The position numbers and the translations under genes were made by a program. Shown in pieces: positions 1 through 9,172 of a DNA stretch of 64,000 bases; position 1 is the first letter of the stretch; every line of letters starts with the position of its first letter. Under the pieces are notes generated by a model. The model worked only from the letters and a program-made list of their open reading frames with translations. It did not search any database and was not told where the DNA came from. The stretch is from Bog-159 sp035308525 (GTDB taxonomy: Bacteria > Acidobacteriota > Terriglobia > Bryobacterales > Bryobacteraceae), in the NCBI GenBank assembly GCA_035308525.1, contig DATGGM010000030.1:55746-119745 (forward strand). Direction: 5' to 3'.

Positions 1-275
1 ATGTGACCACCAGCCTGGTATTCAAGAATCTGATGAAGGCGCTGGCGCGCGAAAGCAAAGCCATCCTGTACAGCTCGCACGTGCTGGAGGTAGTGGAGAA
101 AGTGTGTACCAGCGTCATCATTCTGCGCAAGGGATGCATGGTGGCGAACGACTCGGTGGAACATTTGCGGGACCTGATGGAGCTGCCCTCGCTCGAAGAC
201 ATTTTTTCCCAACTGGTTCTGCAGGAGGATACCGAGAAAATCGCCGAAGACATCGTGGACGTGATGTACGCCTGA
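1..275 (+). CDS. ABC transporter ATP-binding protein, C-terminal fragment
   Basis: Only the last ~90 codons lie in the window; the gene starts upstream. The readable part contains the segment after Walker B: a switch-histidine motif (SSHVLEVVEK) followed by the usual tail of an ABC-2-type ATPase (IILRKGCMVAN, then an acidic C-terminus). It ends in TGA 9 nt before the next gene, an ABC permease, so the two probably form one exporter, with this subunit hydrolysing ATP on the cytoplasmic side. The substrate cannot be told from sequence. Walker A and the signature motif are outside the window, so the family call rests on the H-loop and the context. Confidence 0.8.
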   Translation, partial: VTTSLVFKNLMKALARESKAILYSSHVLEVVEKVCTSVIILRKGCMVANDSVEHLRDLMELPSLEDIFSQLVLQEDTEKIAEDIVDVMYA

Positions 276-284
276 AGGGTCGCC

Positions 285-2006
285 ATGCCGGCTGCGGTCG
301 AAAACGAAATCGCTCAGTTTCGCGAGCTGGCGCGGCACTTCTTCAACCGGTTCTTCGATAACGATCTGATCGCGCTCGATGGCGATCTGCGGTCCGCAGT
401 CGTCAATATCCTGGCGATGCTGGCCGCGCCGGGCATGCTGCTGCCTTTCCTGTTTCTATCGAAGTACGTCAAGCTCCAGGATGAGCCGATGTACGTTCGC
501 GACCTGGCTTCTCTAGGCGAAAAGGAATTCTTCATCTGCTTTTCCATGACGGTGATGGGGCTCGTGACGGTCATTGAATGGGAGTCGCTGTTTCCGGACC
601 GCCGCGATTACGCAAACCTGACGCCGCTGCCAATCCGCCTGAGCACCATGTTCGGCGCGAAAATTGCAGCTCTGCTGACCTTTCTAACCGTCTTCTCGAT
701 CGCCATCAACGCCTTTTCGCCGGTGATGTTTCCCGCGGTAGTGCTCCAGAAAGGTTCTGTGCTGATGGTTGTGCCTTTTGCGCGCTGTCATATCATCAGC
801 ATCCTGGCGGCCAATACTTTCGTGTTCTTCGTGTGCGTGGCGGTGCAAGGCTTGTTGATGAATGTGCTGGGATACCGGCTGTTCCGGCGCGTGTCGCCTT
901 ACGTGCAGTTCGGGCTGGTGGCGCTGTTGATCCTGATGTTTCTGCTGTCGGGACGCATCGTCTCAGAATTACAGCCGCACGACGCCATAAACTCGCCTGT
1001 GGTGCTGGCCTTTCCGCCCTTGTGGTTTCTGGGCTTGTATCAGACCCAACTAGGCTGGACCAGCCCGGTCTTCCGGGAGCTGGCTTCGTCGGCGCGCATG
1101 GCCGTGGGATGGACCACCGCTGCCGCGCTGGTCGCGTATCTCATCAGCTACAAGCGACACGTCAAAAGATCGCTCGAAAGCGTCGACGATCTGTCATCGG
1201 AGCCTTCGGCTATGGAGCGTTTCACGGGCGGCGTACTCGACCGGTTTGTGCTGCGCGACCGGCTGCAACAGGCGTCGTTCTACTTCGTCTGGAAGACGCT
1301 CACCCGCAGCCGCCGCCACAAGCTCTTCCTCGCGGCGTACGCGGCCGCCGGCTGCGCGCTGGTATTCGAGGGGCTGGCGGTGCTGGTGGCGGGCGGCGGC
1401 AATTCCTGGATGTACCGGCCCATCCCCCAACTGCTGCCCGCGCCGCTGATCCTTTCATTTTTCATTCTGTGCGGCATGCGGCATGTGTTCGCGGTGCCTG
1501 CCGAGCTGCGCGCCAATTGGGTGTTTCAGGTTTCCGACCGCGGCGAAGCGCGCCGCTGCCTGGCCGGCGTGCGGAAGGCCATGATCGTGTTCGGCGTAGT
1601 TCCCCTGTTTGTACTGCTACTGCCGCTGCACTTATTATTCTGGGGCTGGCAGGCAGCGCTGCTGCACATGTTGTTCGGCACGGTGATTTCACTGCTGCTG
1701 GTGGACATACTGTTATCTAACTTCGAGAAATTCCCATTCACTTGCTCTTACCTGCCGGGAAAGGCGAACCTGAAGGTATCCTGGCCGATTTATCTGTTCG
1801 GATTTACGACCTATATTTCCGCGTGCCTGGCTCTTGAGTATTGGATGTTCCAGCATCCGATGCGCTTCCTCTGGCTGGCGGCGGTGGCGGCAGTAGTGCG
1901 TGGAGCGTTGGCAGTTTATCGATGGCGCGTAGTCGGACACGACGTGGCGCTCGTCTTTGACGAACAGCCCGAGCCACTCGTGCGCACACTGAACCTGTGG
2001 GCTTAG
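285..2006 (+). CDS. ABC-2-type transporter permease
   Basis: A 573-aa polytopic membrane protein. It has a long amphipathic N-terminus (about 1-40), then many hydrophobic segments, for example around residues 45-65 (ILAMLAAPGMLLPFLF), 85-105, 125-160, 170-225 and several between 340 and 560. No nucleotide-binding motifs are present. The ATG at 285 follows the ATPase stop by 9 nt, so it is almost certainly co-transcribed and is the membrane partner of that ATPase. This kind of large two-gene ABC exporter is common in Acidobacteriota. The transported compound is unknown. The 3' end overlaps a long open frame whose more likely start is downstream. Confidence 0.75.
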   Translation: MPAAVENEIAQFRELARHFFNRFFDNDLIALDGDLRSAVVNILAMLAAPGMLLPFLFLSKYVKLQDEPMYVRDLASLGEKEFFICFSMTVMGLVTVIEWESLFPDRRDYANLTPLPIRLSTMFGAKIAALLTFLTVFSIAINAFSPVMFPAVVLQKGSVLMVVPFARCHIISILAANTFVFFVCVAVQGLLMNVLGYRLFRRVSPYVQFGLVALLILMFLLSGRIVSELQPHDAINSPVVLAFPPLWFLGLYQTQLGWTSPVFRELASSARMAVGWTTAAALVAYLISYKRHVKRSLESVDDLSSEPSAMERFTGGVLDRFVLRDRLQQASFYFVWKTLTRSRRHKLFLAAYAAAGCALVFEGLAVLVAGGGNSWMYRPIPQLLPAPLILSFFILCGMRHVFAVPAELRANWVFQVSDRGEARRCLAGVRKAMIVFGVVPLFVLLLPLHLLFWGWQAALLHMLFGTVISLLLVDILLSNFEKFPFTCSYLPGKANLKVSWPIYLFGFTTYISACLALEYWMFQHPMRFLWLAAVAAVVRGALAVYRWRVVGHDVALVFDEQPEPLVRTLNLWA

Positions 2007-2044
2007 AGCGATCGCTATCAATGATATCCTGTGCCGTGACAACC

Positions 2045-3286
2045 ATGCGGATGTTGGTCGCCTGTCTGGCGCTGGCTCTTGACGCGGCGGTGGCCCCAGC
2101 GCAAACGTTGACTTGCGCGCCATTTAACAGCAACGGGATTTACGAACTGGGCGAAAAGGCCGGGTGGACCGTGACGCTTCCTCAGGACGCCACAGCAGCA
2201 GCCGGCACTTACACTTACATCATCAAAAAGAACAATCTCGACCTGGCACAAAAGGGCACGCTGGAATTCTCATCCGGCCGCGCCACCATTGAAACCGCGC
2301 TCAACGAGCCGGCAATACTGTATGTGGAAGTACTGGGCAAGGGCTCCCCCACCCGCCTGGGCGCGGCCATCGCTCCCCGGAAGCTGCAACCTTCCGTTCC
2401 CCGGCCAGCCGATTTCGACTCCTTCTGGGATGGAAAGCTGAAGGCTTTGGCGCAAATCCCCATCGATCCGGTCGTCACCCGAACGCCGACTGACAAACCC
2501 GGCGTGGAACTCTACACCGTCAAGCTGAACAGCCTCGGCTCGCACGTGCAGGGCTTTCTGGCTAAGCCGGCTAAAGAAGGAAAGCTTCCCGCGCTGATCA
2601 TCTATCAGTGGGCCGGCGTATATGCGCTCCGGCCGGAGTGGGCGACGGAACGCGCCGCGGAAGGCTGGCTGGTCTTCGACGTCGATTCGCACGACCTGCC
2701 GCCCAGCGAAGCCACCGGCGTCAGCCCAAACTATCAGGCAATCGGCGACACCAGCCGGGATACTTCATACTTTCTCAATATGTATCTCCGCGACGTGCGT
2801 GCCATCGACTACATCTCGAGCCGGCCGGACTGGAACGGTAAGACTATCGCTGTAACAGGAACCAGCATGGGCGGGCAGCAAAGCCTGGCGGCTGCCGGCC
2901 TGAGTCCGATGATCACAGCCGTTATCGTGAACGAGCCCGCGGGAGCCGATTCGAACGGCGATCTGCACGGCCGCAAAGCCGGCTATCCGAATTGGCCCTC
3001 CGATAGTCCGGCGATCATGCAAACCGCTCTCTATTTCGATACGGTGAACTTTGCGTCGCGCATCAAAGCGCCCGTGCTCGCCGCCATGGGATTCATCGAC
3101 ACCGCAGCCCCTCCGGCCGGCATCTGGATCGCCTTGAATCAGATTCCCGGTCCGAAAGAGGCGATCCCGATGGTGGAATCGGATCACAACAACATCACGC
3201 CGGAGAAACAAGGCGCATGGAATTCCCGTTCCAGGGAGGTTCTGGATCTGATCCTGCACGGCGGCGAATTCAAACCCAGGCAGTAA
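2045..3286 (+). CDS. Secreted acetylxylan-esterase-like alpha/beta hydrolase
   Basis: The protein is 413 aa from ATG 2045, which gives a clean signal peptide (MRMLVACLALALDAAVAPAQ); the open frame runs upstream to 1997, but that would bury the signal peptide and overlap the permease. An N-terminal beta-rich region (~25-130) precedes an AXE1/cephalosporin-C-deacetylase-like hydrolase domain. The nucleophile elbow is GTSMGG with Ser274, the acid is probably in GFIDTAAPP, and the histidine in ESDHNN. The family removes acetyl groups from xylan or other sugars, so a role in outside-cell polysaccharide breakdown is likely. The exact substrate is an inference. Confidence 0.75.
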   Translation: MRMLVACLALALDAAVAPAQTLTCAPFNSNGIYELGEKAGWTVTLPQDATAAAGTYTYIIKKNNLDLAQKGTLEFSSGRATIETALNEPAILYVEVLGKGSPTRLGAAIAPRKLQPSVPRPADFDSFWDGKLKALAQIPIDPVVTRTPTDKPGVELYTVKLNSLGSHVQGFLAKPAKEGKLPALIIYQWAGVYALRPEWATERAAEGWLVFDVDSHDLPPSEATGVSPNYQAIGDTSRDTSYFLNMYLRDVRAIDYISSRPDWNGKTIAVTGTSMGGQQSLAAAGLSPMITAVIVNEPAGADSNGDLHGRKAGYPNWPSDSPAIMQTALYFDTVNFASRIKAPVLAAMGFIDTAAPPAGIWIALNQIPGPKEAIPMVESDHNNITPEKQGAWNSRSREVLDLILHGGEFKPRQ

Positions 3287-3301
3287 AGCAGACGGCGGAT
3301 C

Positions 3302-4093
3302 ATGTGGGCCTTAGGCGTCGCCATCCTGCTCTACGCCGCGGTTTACTTTGCGGCCAGCCGCATTGTCTACCAGCCAACCCGTTATCCAGGGGGCTGGTGG
3401 TTCACGCAGGCGGAATCGGGCGCGGAGGATGTCTGGCTGCGAACGCGTGATGGGGTCCGTCTGCACGCCTGGTTCGTGGCGGCGCCTGGCAGCGCGCTGG
3501 CGACGTTATACCTGCATGGGAATGGCGGGAACCTCGCACACCGGCCCGGCCACCTGCGCGAGATCGCGGCCGCCGGTTCTTCGGTTCTGATCCCGGACTA
3601 CCGGGGCTACGGCAAGAGCGACGGCCGCCCCACCGAGCGAGGACTGTACAGCGACGCCGACGCCGCGTACGATTACCTGATCGGCGCCGGATACCAGCCC
3701 GCACAAATCGTGGTGCACGGCGAATCGCTCGGCTCGGCGGTAGCCGTGGACCTGGCAGCACGCCGCCCTTGCGCCCGCCTGATTCTGGAATCTCCGTTCA
3801 CGTCTCTGTCCGAGATGGCTGGAACCATTGTTCCGTTGGTGGGCCGCCTGTTCGCGCATGGCTTTAACACGCGGCGCAAGATCTCAGGTGTTCATGTGCC
3901 GTTGCTGGTCATCCACGGCGATCAGGACCGCACCGTCCCGTACTCCATGGGGCGGGCAGTGTTCGAAGCTGCCAACGAGCAGAAGTTCCTTTGGACGGTG
4001 ACCGGCGCCACGCACGTGGACATAGTCGAAACTGCCGGCCAGCTCTACCGCGAGCGGCTAAGAGACTTCTACACTACTTCCAGCCCGCGGTAA
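3302..4093 (+). CDS. Alpha/beta hydrolase, BEM46/ABHD-like
   Basis: A 263-aa protein with an N-terminal hydrophobic anchor or signal (MWALGVAILLYAAVYFAAS) and then a full alpha/beta hydrolase fold. Visible motifs are HGNGGN (oxyanion region), DYRGYGKSDG, the nucleophile elbow GESLGS with Ser142, the acid in HGDQDRTVP and the histidine in ATHVDI. This pattern is that of S33-like/BEM46 serine hydrolases. It starts 15 nt after the upstream esterase gene, so both may be in one transcript. Its 3' end overlaps the convergent PD40 gene by 20 bp. The substrate is unknown. Confidence 0.75.
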   Translation: MWALGVAILLYAAVYFAASRIVYQPTRYPGGWWFTQAESGAEDVWLRTRDGVRLHAWFVAAPGSALATLYLHGNGGNLAHRPGHLREIAAAGSSVLIPDYRGYGKSDGRPTERGLYSDADAAYDYLIGAGYQPAQIVVHGESLGSAVAVDLAARRPCARLILESPFTSLSEMAGTIVPLVGRLFAHGFNTRRKISGVHVPLLVIHGDQDRTVPYSMGRAVFEAANEQKFLWTVTGATHVDIVETAGQLYRERLRDFYTTSSPR

Positions 4094-5084
4094 ATATATT
4101 GAACTCGTACCGCTCCTTGGCGTCGCGGTCGGAACAAAACACCAGCGTCTTGCCATCCGGCGAGAACTCCGGAAACGACGTGAATCCACCGAAGTCGGTC
4201 ACCTGCTCCAGATCGCCGCCATCCAGGTTCATCATGTACAATTCGAAGCGCCGCGTATCGCAGGCATGCTTGTTGGAGGCGAAGAGTATCTTCTTTCCGT
4301 CCGGGGTGAAGGTCGGCGCAAAACTGGCGCACCCGAAATCCGTCAGGGTCTTGGCGTGGCTGCCGTCCGCGTCCGCCAGCACGATCTCCATCTTCATGGG
4401 CGCAGTGAGATTCGCGGCCAGCAGCGTTTTGTAGCGTTCCATGTCTTCGGCCGTCTTGGGATAATTGGCCCGCCACACCAACTTGGCGCCGTCGCGCGAG
4501 AGCACTGGGCCGCCATCGTAGCCCAGCTTGGTTGTGATCTGTTTCTTGTGCGAGCCATCCGTCTGCATGGTCCACAGGTCCAGGTCGCCCGAAGCCAGCG
4601 ACGTGTAGACAATCGTGCCCGACTTCCAATTGACGGTTCCCTCTGCATCGTATCCGGGTGTGTCCGTGAGCCGCTTCAGGATCTTGCCCGCATCCGTTGC
4701 CAGGTAGATGTCATAGCCGGCAAACACGCCCCAGACATATCCGTGGCTGCGGTCGGGCGGAGGCGGGCAGGCCTCACCGGCGGCGTGCGTCGACGCATAG
4801 ATGATGTGCTTGTTATCGGCCAGGAAGTAGCCGCAGGTGGTGCGCCCCTTGCCCGTCGAGACCATGTGCTGGTCCGAGCCATCCGCGTTCATGATGTACA
4901 TCTGGTCGCATTCATGGGGCGGACGGGTGGACTGGAAGGTCAGCCGTTTGCCGTCGGGCGCCCAATACGCTTCTGCATTCTGGCCGCCGTGAGTTAACTG
5001 ATGGAGATTATCGAGGTGCAGTTCGCTGCCGTACAGCAGCGGGGCCAGCAGAAGCGCTACAAACGAAAGGGCTAACCTGAGCAT
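4074..5084 (-). CDS. Secreted TolB/PD40-type beta-propeller protein
   Basis: The 336-aa product has a signal peptide (LALSFVALLLAPLLYGS) and repeated PD40/WD40-like strands of the type 'YWAPDGKRLTFQSTR', 'LSRDGAKLVWRA', 'FTPDGKKILFASNK' and 'FSPDGKTLVFCSDRD'. These are typical six- to seven-bladed TolB-like propellers located in the periplasm. Such proteins bind partners rather than catalyse, unless fused to a peptidase, and no catalytic domain is visible here. It converges on and overlaps the preceding hydrolase gene by 20 bp. A more specific role cannot be given. Confidence 0.75.
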   Translation of the reverse strand: MLRLALSFVALLLAPLLYGSELHLDNLHQLTHGGQNAEAYWAPDGKRLTFQSTRPPHECDQMYIMNADGSDQHMVSTGKGRTTCGYFLADNKHIIYASTHAAGEACPPPPDRSHGYVWGVFAGYDIYLATDAGKILKRLTDTPGYDAEGTVNWKSGTIVYTSLASGDLDLWTMQTDGSHKKQITTKLGYDGGPVLSRDGAKLVWRANYPKTAEDMERYKTLLAANLTAPMKMEIVLADADGSHAKTLTDFGCASFAPTFTPDGKKILFASNKHACDTRRFELYMMNLDGGDLEQVTDFGGFTSFPEFSPDGKTLVFCSDRDAKERYEFNIFTAGWK

Positions 5085-5190
5085 CAGACCATTCTATACT
5101 CGTGGCGCCGCAGCGAAATTACACAACTATTACGATTCACCTGCACCCAATGGCGTTACAACAAAGGTGAACAGAAGCTGGAACTCCTAA

Positions 5191-6906
5191 ATGCTGACTC
5201 ACCCCAAAGGCGCCCATGCCCGAATCTTGCTCTCGGCCGTATTTGGCCCCTATGCCCAAGACGACCGCTTCGGCAGCCGCGCCATCAATCCCATGGAGCT
5301 GTACCACAACCAGGTGACCCGCGAGCAGGGCCCCTTCTCCTTGCGCATGTTCCACCGCTCGTGGGGCATCATGATGATCCAGGAAAACATCCCGGCCCCC
5401 TGCACGGTGCTCGATTTTCCCACGCGCGAAGCCTTCGAGCGCGAGCTGACCGAGAACTCCTACGACGTGGTGGGCATCTCGTCGATCATCGTCAATGTGG
5501 GCAAGGTCCGCGAGATGTGCAGTATCGTGCGCCGCCTGTCGCCCCAATCCACCATCGTGGTTGGCGGACACGTGGCCGCCATCCCCGGCCTGGAGAAAAT
5601 GATCGACACCGACCATATCGTGCGCGGCGATGGTATTTCCTGGATGCGCCGCTACCTGGGCGCCGACGAGGACGCGCCCATTCGCCATCCGCACATAGTT
5701 TCGGGCTACGACGTCCGCACCATGGGCATGCGCATTCCGGAGACTCCCGGGCAGGCCGCCGCCACCATCATTCCGTCGGTGGGATGCCCCATGGGCTGCA
5801 ACTTCTGCACGACTTCGGCTTTCTTCGGCGGCAAAGGCAAGTTCCTGAATTTCTATGAGACGGGCGAACAACTCTTTCGCGTGATGTGCGAGATGGAAAG
5901 CGTCATGAAGGTCAGCTCGTTCTTCATCATGGACGAGAACTTTCTGCTCTACAAAAAGCGCGCCATGGAACTGCTGGATTGCATGAAGGCCAAGGGCAAA
6001 GCGTGGGCGCTGTACGTCTTTTCTTCGGCGAACGCCATCCGCAAATACTCCATGGAGGAATTGGTGCAGTTGGGGATCTCCTGGATCTGGATGGGCCTGG
6101 AATCGCCGAGATCGAGCTATGCCAAGTTGCAGGATACCGACACGCTGGAGCTCACACGGGATCTGCGCGCGAATGGTATCAAGCTGCTCGGTTCTACGAT
6201 CGTCGGGCTGGAGCATCATACGCCGCACAACATTCACGAAGAAATCGAGCACGCCGTGGCGCATGAGACCGATTTCCACCAGTTCATGCTCTACACGCCG
6301 GTGCCTGGCACGCCGCTCTACAGCGAGATGCAGGAGCAGGACCGCCTGCTGAGCGGCGTGGATCTGGCCGACATCCACGGCCAGGATCACTTCAATTTTG
6401 AACACGCCGCCATCTCGCGGGAACAATCAAAGGAGTTCTTGGACTGGGCCTTCCGCCGCGATTACGAACGCAACGGCCCCAGCCTTTTTCGAGTATGGCG
6501 GACTACACTGGCCGGCTGGAAGCGCTACAAGAACCATCCGGACGCCCGCGTACGCGAGCGCTTCGCCTTCGAGGTCCGGTCGCTGAAGAGCGCCGCCAGC
6601 GGCCTGCTGTGGGCCATGGAGCGGCAGCTTCGACAGAGCAATCAACCGGTGAGCGCTCAAGTCCGCGCACTGCGCCGCGACCTGGGCCGCGAGTTCGGCC
6701 CGTTTTCGCGGATGTCCGCCGCCCTCGGTCCGGCGATCCTGTGGGCCACCCGGCGCGAGCAGAAGCGCCTCGCAAGCGGCGCCACTTACGAACCGAAGAC
6801 CGTGATCGAGCGCCGCAACTGGCCGCGCGGCTCAACCACGAATCTTATGCAGCCTTCTTTTCAGCGAAGCCCGGCCGCCCCATTCTCTGTGTTAGAAAGC
6901 CGATGA
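5191..6906 (+). CDS. B12-binding-domain radical SAM protein
   Basis: The 571-aa protein has an N-terminal Rossmann-like cobalamin-binding-type region (about 60-150, with the segment VGISSIIVNVGKVREM and VVGGHVAAIPG), then a radical SAM core with the CxxxCxxC cluster motif at Cys199, Cys203 and Cys206 (GCPMGCNFC). Downstream TIM-barrel motifs (MGLESPRS, GSTIVGLEHHT, TPVPGTPLY) match the Elp3/MiaB/NifB-like fold. Family members do SAM-dependent radical chemistry such as methylation or lipid/hopanoid modification. The classical His of the B12 box is not evident, so cobalamin use is uncertain. The ATG at 5191 is the first in frame. The 3' end overlaps the next convergent gene by 62 bp. Confidence 0.8.
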   Translation: MLTHPKGAHARILLSAVFGPYAQDDRFGSRAINPMELYHNQVTREQGPFSLRMFHRSWGIMMIQENIPAPCTVLDFPTREAFERELTENSYDVVGISSIIVNVGKVREMCSIVRRLSPQSTIVVGGHVAAIPGLEKMIDTDHIVRGDGISWMRRYLGADEDAPIRHPHIVSGYDVRTMGMRIPETPGQAAATIIPSVGCPMGCNFCTTSAFFGGKGKFLNFYETGEQLFRVMCEMESVMKVSSFFIMDENFLLYKKRAMELLDCMKAKGKAWALYVFSSANAIRKYSMEELVQLGISWIWMGLESPRSSYAKLQDTDTLELTRDLRANGIKLLGSTIVGLEHHTPHNIHEEIEHAVAHETDFHQFMLYTPVPGTPLYSEMQEQDRLLSGVDLADIHGQDHFNFEHAAISREQSKEFLDWAFRRDYERNGPSLFRVWRTTLAGWKRYKNHPDARVRERFAFEVRSLKSAASGLLWAMERQLRQSNQPVSAQVRALRRDLGREFGPFSRMSAALGPAILWATRREQKRLASGATYEPKTVIERRNWPRGSTTNLMQPSFQRSPAAPFSVLESR

Positions 6907-7201
6907 TTGCGCCGGTGACGAAGCCGGGCAGCATAATCTCCAGGTAGTGTTCGTGCTGCATAGCCGCTACCAAATACGCGAATAGCAGCCCGAGCCCCGC
7001 CCCCACCACCACGCCCCACCCGGTGGAATCCACCTTACGCGCGAACCAGCCGCTGAACAGCCCGACCAGCATGCCCTTGATCGATGAACCGACCAGAATG
7101 CCCCCGATCACCGATCGCACTTCCGGATAGAACCAGGCGCTGGCACCGTCAAGGGCTCCCAGGATCAGCCCGAAGAGCAGGCCAACTACAATCTTGTTCA
7201 T
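6845..7201 (-). CDS. Small polytopic membrane protein, function unknown
   Basis: A 118-aa protein with about four hydrophobic, glycine-rich segments (for example IVVGLLFGLILGALDG, GMLVGLFSGWF, GVVVGAGLGLLFAYLV and LPGFVTGAIIGFLT) and a basic C-terminal tail. The repeated GxxxG-like spacing suggests close helix packing. The gene converges with the radical SAM gene, sharing 62 bp at the 3' ends. I do not recognise a named family. Confidence 0.55.
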   Translation of the reverse strand: MNKIVVGLLFGLILGALDGASAWFYPEVRSVIGGILVGSSIKGMLVGLFSGWFARKVDSTGWGVVVGAGLGLLFAYLVAAMQHEHYLEIMLPGFVTGAIIGFLTQRMGRPGFAEKKAA

Positions 7202-7243
7202 GAATGTCCTCCACCATAGTATTCCGCGCCGCCGGCAATTCCT

Positions 7244-8071
7244 TTAAAGAATTCGCAGAAAAAGCAGCAGAAGTTTAACCCCGGCGTAAGCCGCCAGCAG
7301 CCAGAGCAGAACGGCGTTTCGCGCCCCGAAGCGGCGCAGACGGTGGCTCAGCGGTTCAGACCAGGCCTCCACAGCCAGCCCTTCCTGAAAGCGCTCGATA
7401 TCCGTCAGCAGCGCCGGAACGTCCGGATAGCGGTCCGCGGGATCCGCGCGCATGGCCTTGGCGGCGATGGCCCGCAGCGCGGGTGACGCCGCCGCCGGCA
7501 ACAGAAACTGCAACAGCGCACCCAACGCGTAGATGTCGGAACGCTGATCGAGCCGCGCTTCCGGAGCGCGAAACTGGGGCGTGCCCGCCACCGCCTCCAC
7601 TCCCCAATCCATCACGTAGACCTCGCCGAACTCGCCTACCATGACGTTCTGCGGTTTCAGGTCGCGATGGATGATGCCGCGCGAGTGGGCCAACGCCAGG
7701 GCCTCACCGGTGCGTCGCACCACACGCAGGCGGTCGGCCAGAGGGTGTGGTCCGCCGGCATAATGGTCGACCCGTTCGCCGGCCACCAGCTTCATGGCAT
7801 AGAATGCGCGCCCGTCCGGCAGCGTGCCGGTTTCGTATATGGGGACGATGCCGGGGTGCTCAAGACGCGCGATGAGCCGCGCCTCGCCAGCCAAGGCCGC
7901 GTCCAAAACCTTCAACGCCACCCGCCGGTCGAGTTGCCGGTCGCGGGCCGCATACACCACGCCCAGACCGCCGCGCCCGATCTCGGATTCCAGTTCGTAG
8001 CGCGTTCCGGCCAGGTCCGGCAGGGCCGCCACATGGCGCAGGTGATCGATGACGGAGTCGCTCACATCCAT
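7244..8071 (-). CDS. Membrane-anchored Ser/Thr protein kinase (Hanks type)
   Basis: The start is set at ATG 8071, giving 275 aa; the open frame continues upstream to 8347, but that part is the sigma-factor gene in another frame. Kinase motifs are present: glycine loop GRGGLGVVYA, catalytic Lys in VALKVL, HRDLKPQN, and DWG in place of DFG, as in many bacterial PknB-like kinases. The activation segment is very short (DWGVEAVAGTPQFRAPEA). A hydrophobic C-terminal helix (LLWLLAAYAGVKLLLLF) anchors the protein with no extracellular sensor after it. The start overlaps the end of the sigma-factor gene by 10 bp, so the two are translationally coupled. Together they probably form a phosphorylation-controlled transcription switch (inference). 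Confidence 0.85.
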   Translation of the reverse strand: MDVSDSVIDHLRHVAALPDLAGTRYELESEIGRGGLGVVYAARDRQLDRRVALKVLDAALAGEARLIARLEHPGIVPIYETGTLPDGRAFYAMKLVAGERVDHYAGGPHPLADRLRVVRRTGEALALAHSRGIIHRDLKPQNVMVGEFGEVYVMDWGVEAVAGTPQFRAPEARLDQRSDIYALGALLQFLLPAAASPALRAIAAKAMRADPADRYPDVPALLTDIERFQEGLAVEAWSEPLSHRLRRFGARNAVLLWLLAAYAGVKLLLLFLRIL

Positions 8072-8765
8072 ATGCGCCGCATCTCCTCGCGCAGATCCCG
8101 CTCGCCCGCCGTGACGCCGCGCAGCCTTTCGGTCACGAGCTGTCGCAGCGTGCGGCGCGCCCAAGCCAGATGATTGGTCACCGAGGTCTCGGCGATGCCA
8201 TGGCGCCCGGCCAGCGCGGCGTAAGAAGGCCGCTCGCCATCCGCCAGATCGTACGCTTCGAAGATCTCGAACTGCAGCAGCTTCTCGTTCGCCTGGCAGT
8301 GCGCGCGCAGGTCGTCTAGAGCCAGCGCGAATAGCTGCCGCCGCCACTCACGCTCGAACGTCTCTTCGGGCGATTCGCCCGCGGCCGCCTCCTCCCCGAC
8401 AGGCTCGAACTCCGCTTCCCCGCCCCGCTTCTGCCGGTTCGCGGCGGCATGCTGGCCGGCCGCGAAGCGCTCGACAGCCATCCGGAGATAGGCGCGGAAC
8501 GAGGCCTTCTGCGCGTCGAAACGCGTGAAGAAATCGCGTTGCAGCGCGGTGGCGAAGAACCCTGCGTCAAGTCCTTGGCGTCCTCGTTGCTCTTGCCATA
8601 TTTGACCCGGACGAATGGGTAGACCGGTTTCCAGTAGAGCGCCATGACCCGCTCCAGTGCCTCATTCGGCAGCGCGGCGCCATCCGCCGCGGCGGCCTCC
8701 AGCAACGAAAGCTGCGTGGATGGAAAACGGCCGTGCGGCCCGCCAATCGCAGTATCCGGGTCCAC
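8062..8765 (-). pseudogene. Sigma-70-family (ECF-like) sigma factor with apparent frameshift
   Basis: Two overlapping frames together make one sigma factor. The first (from ATG 8765) carries region 2-like sequence (ALYWKPVYPFVRVKYG, then DLTQG) and then turns into nonsense. The second frame continues exactly where the family needs it (FFATALQRDFF, FRAYLRMAVERF) and ends with region 4 helix-turn-helix sequence (PSYAALAGRHGIAETSVTNH). The break lies at the CCC run 8560-8562, where one missing base accounts for it. Restoring it gives ~234 aa. It may be a real inactivation, a sequencing or assembly error, or programmed slippage. It overlaps the kinase start by 10 bp. Such sigma-kinase pairs are known in Acidobacteriota. 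Confidence 0.7.
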
Positions 8766-8820
8766 GCACCGATGATAGCCCGCGGCGCATCTGGCGCGAA
8801 AACCGCGCTATAATCCAGGC

Positions 8821-9171
8821 ATGTCCGCCGTTGCTGTCGTCAAGATGGAGCCCAAGTCGGAGGGTATCGCCACCCCGCGCAAGAAGCGGCCCAAGGAACT
8901 CGCCATCATCACCGAATGCTGCACCGGCTGCGCGGGTTCGCCTGCCTGCGTGCCCTATTGCCCGGTGGCCGACTGCATGTACTGGGTGCCCGACGACGAG
9001 CATCCGCCCTTCGGCCACATCGAAGTAGATCCCGTGCTGTGCATCGGCTGCAAGAAGTGCACCAGCAAGGGGCCGGATGGCGCTTTCCTGGACGGCTGCC
9101 CGTGGGACGCCATCGAGATGGTTTCCATCGAAGAAGTGGAAGCCATGGTCGGCTTCAAAATGCCCGTCTGA
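8821..9171 (+). CDS. 4Fe-4S dicluster ferredoxin-like protein
   Basis: A 116-aa protein with two cysteine clusters: CCTGCAGSPACVPYCP with CMYW following, and CIGCKKC followed by CP 11 residues later (GCPWDAIEM). The second cluster carries an insertion compared with small 2[4Fe-4S] ferredoxins. There is no signal peptide, so it acts in the cytoplasm as an electron carrier. The next gene, a STAS protein, starts 1 nt after its stop, and a flavoprotein and a Rieske protein follow, which suggests a shared redox role. The partner enzyme is not visible. Confidence 0.8.
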   Translation: MSAVAVVKMEPKSEGIATPRKKRPKELAIITECCTGCAGSPACVPYCPVADCMYWVPDDEHPPFGHIEVDPVLCIGCKKCTSKGPDGAFLDGCPWDAIEMVSIEEVEAMVGFKMPV

Positions 9172-9172
9172 C

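Noticed and set aside
1997..2044. Longer N-terminus for the acetylxylan-esterase-like protein
   Set aside because: It overlaps the permease gene and would put the signal peptide 16 residues inside the protein; ATG 2045 fits better.
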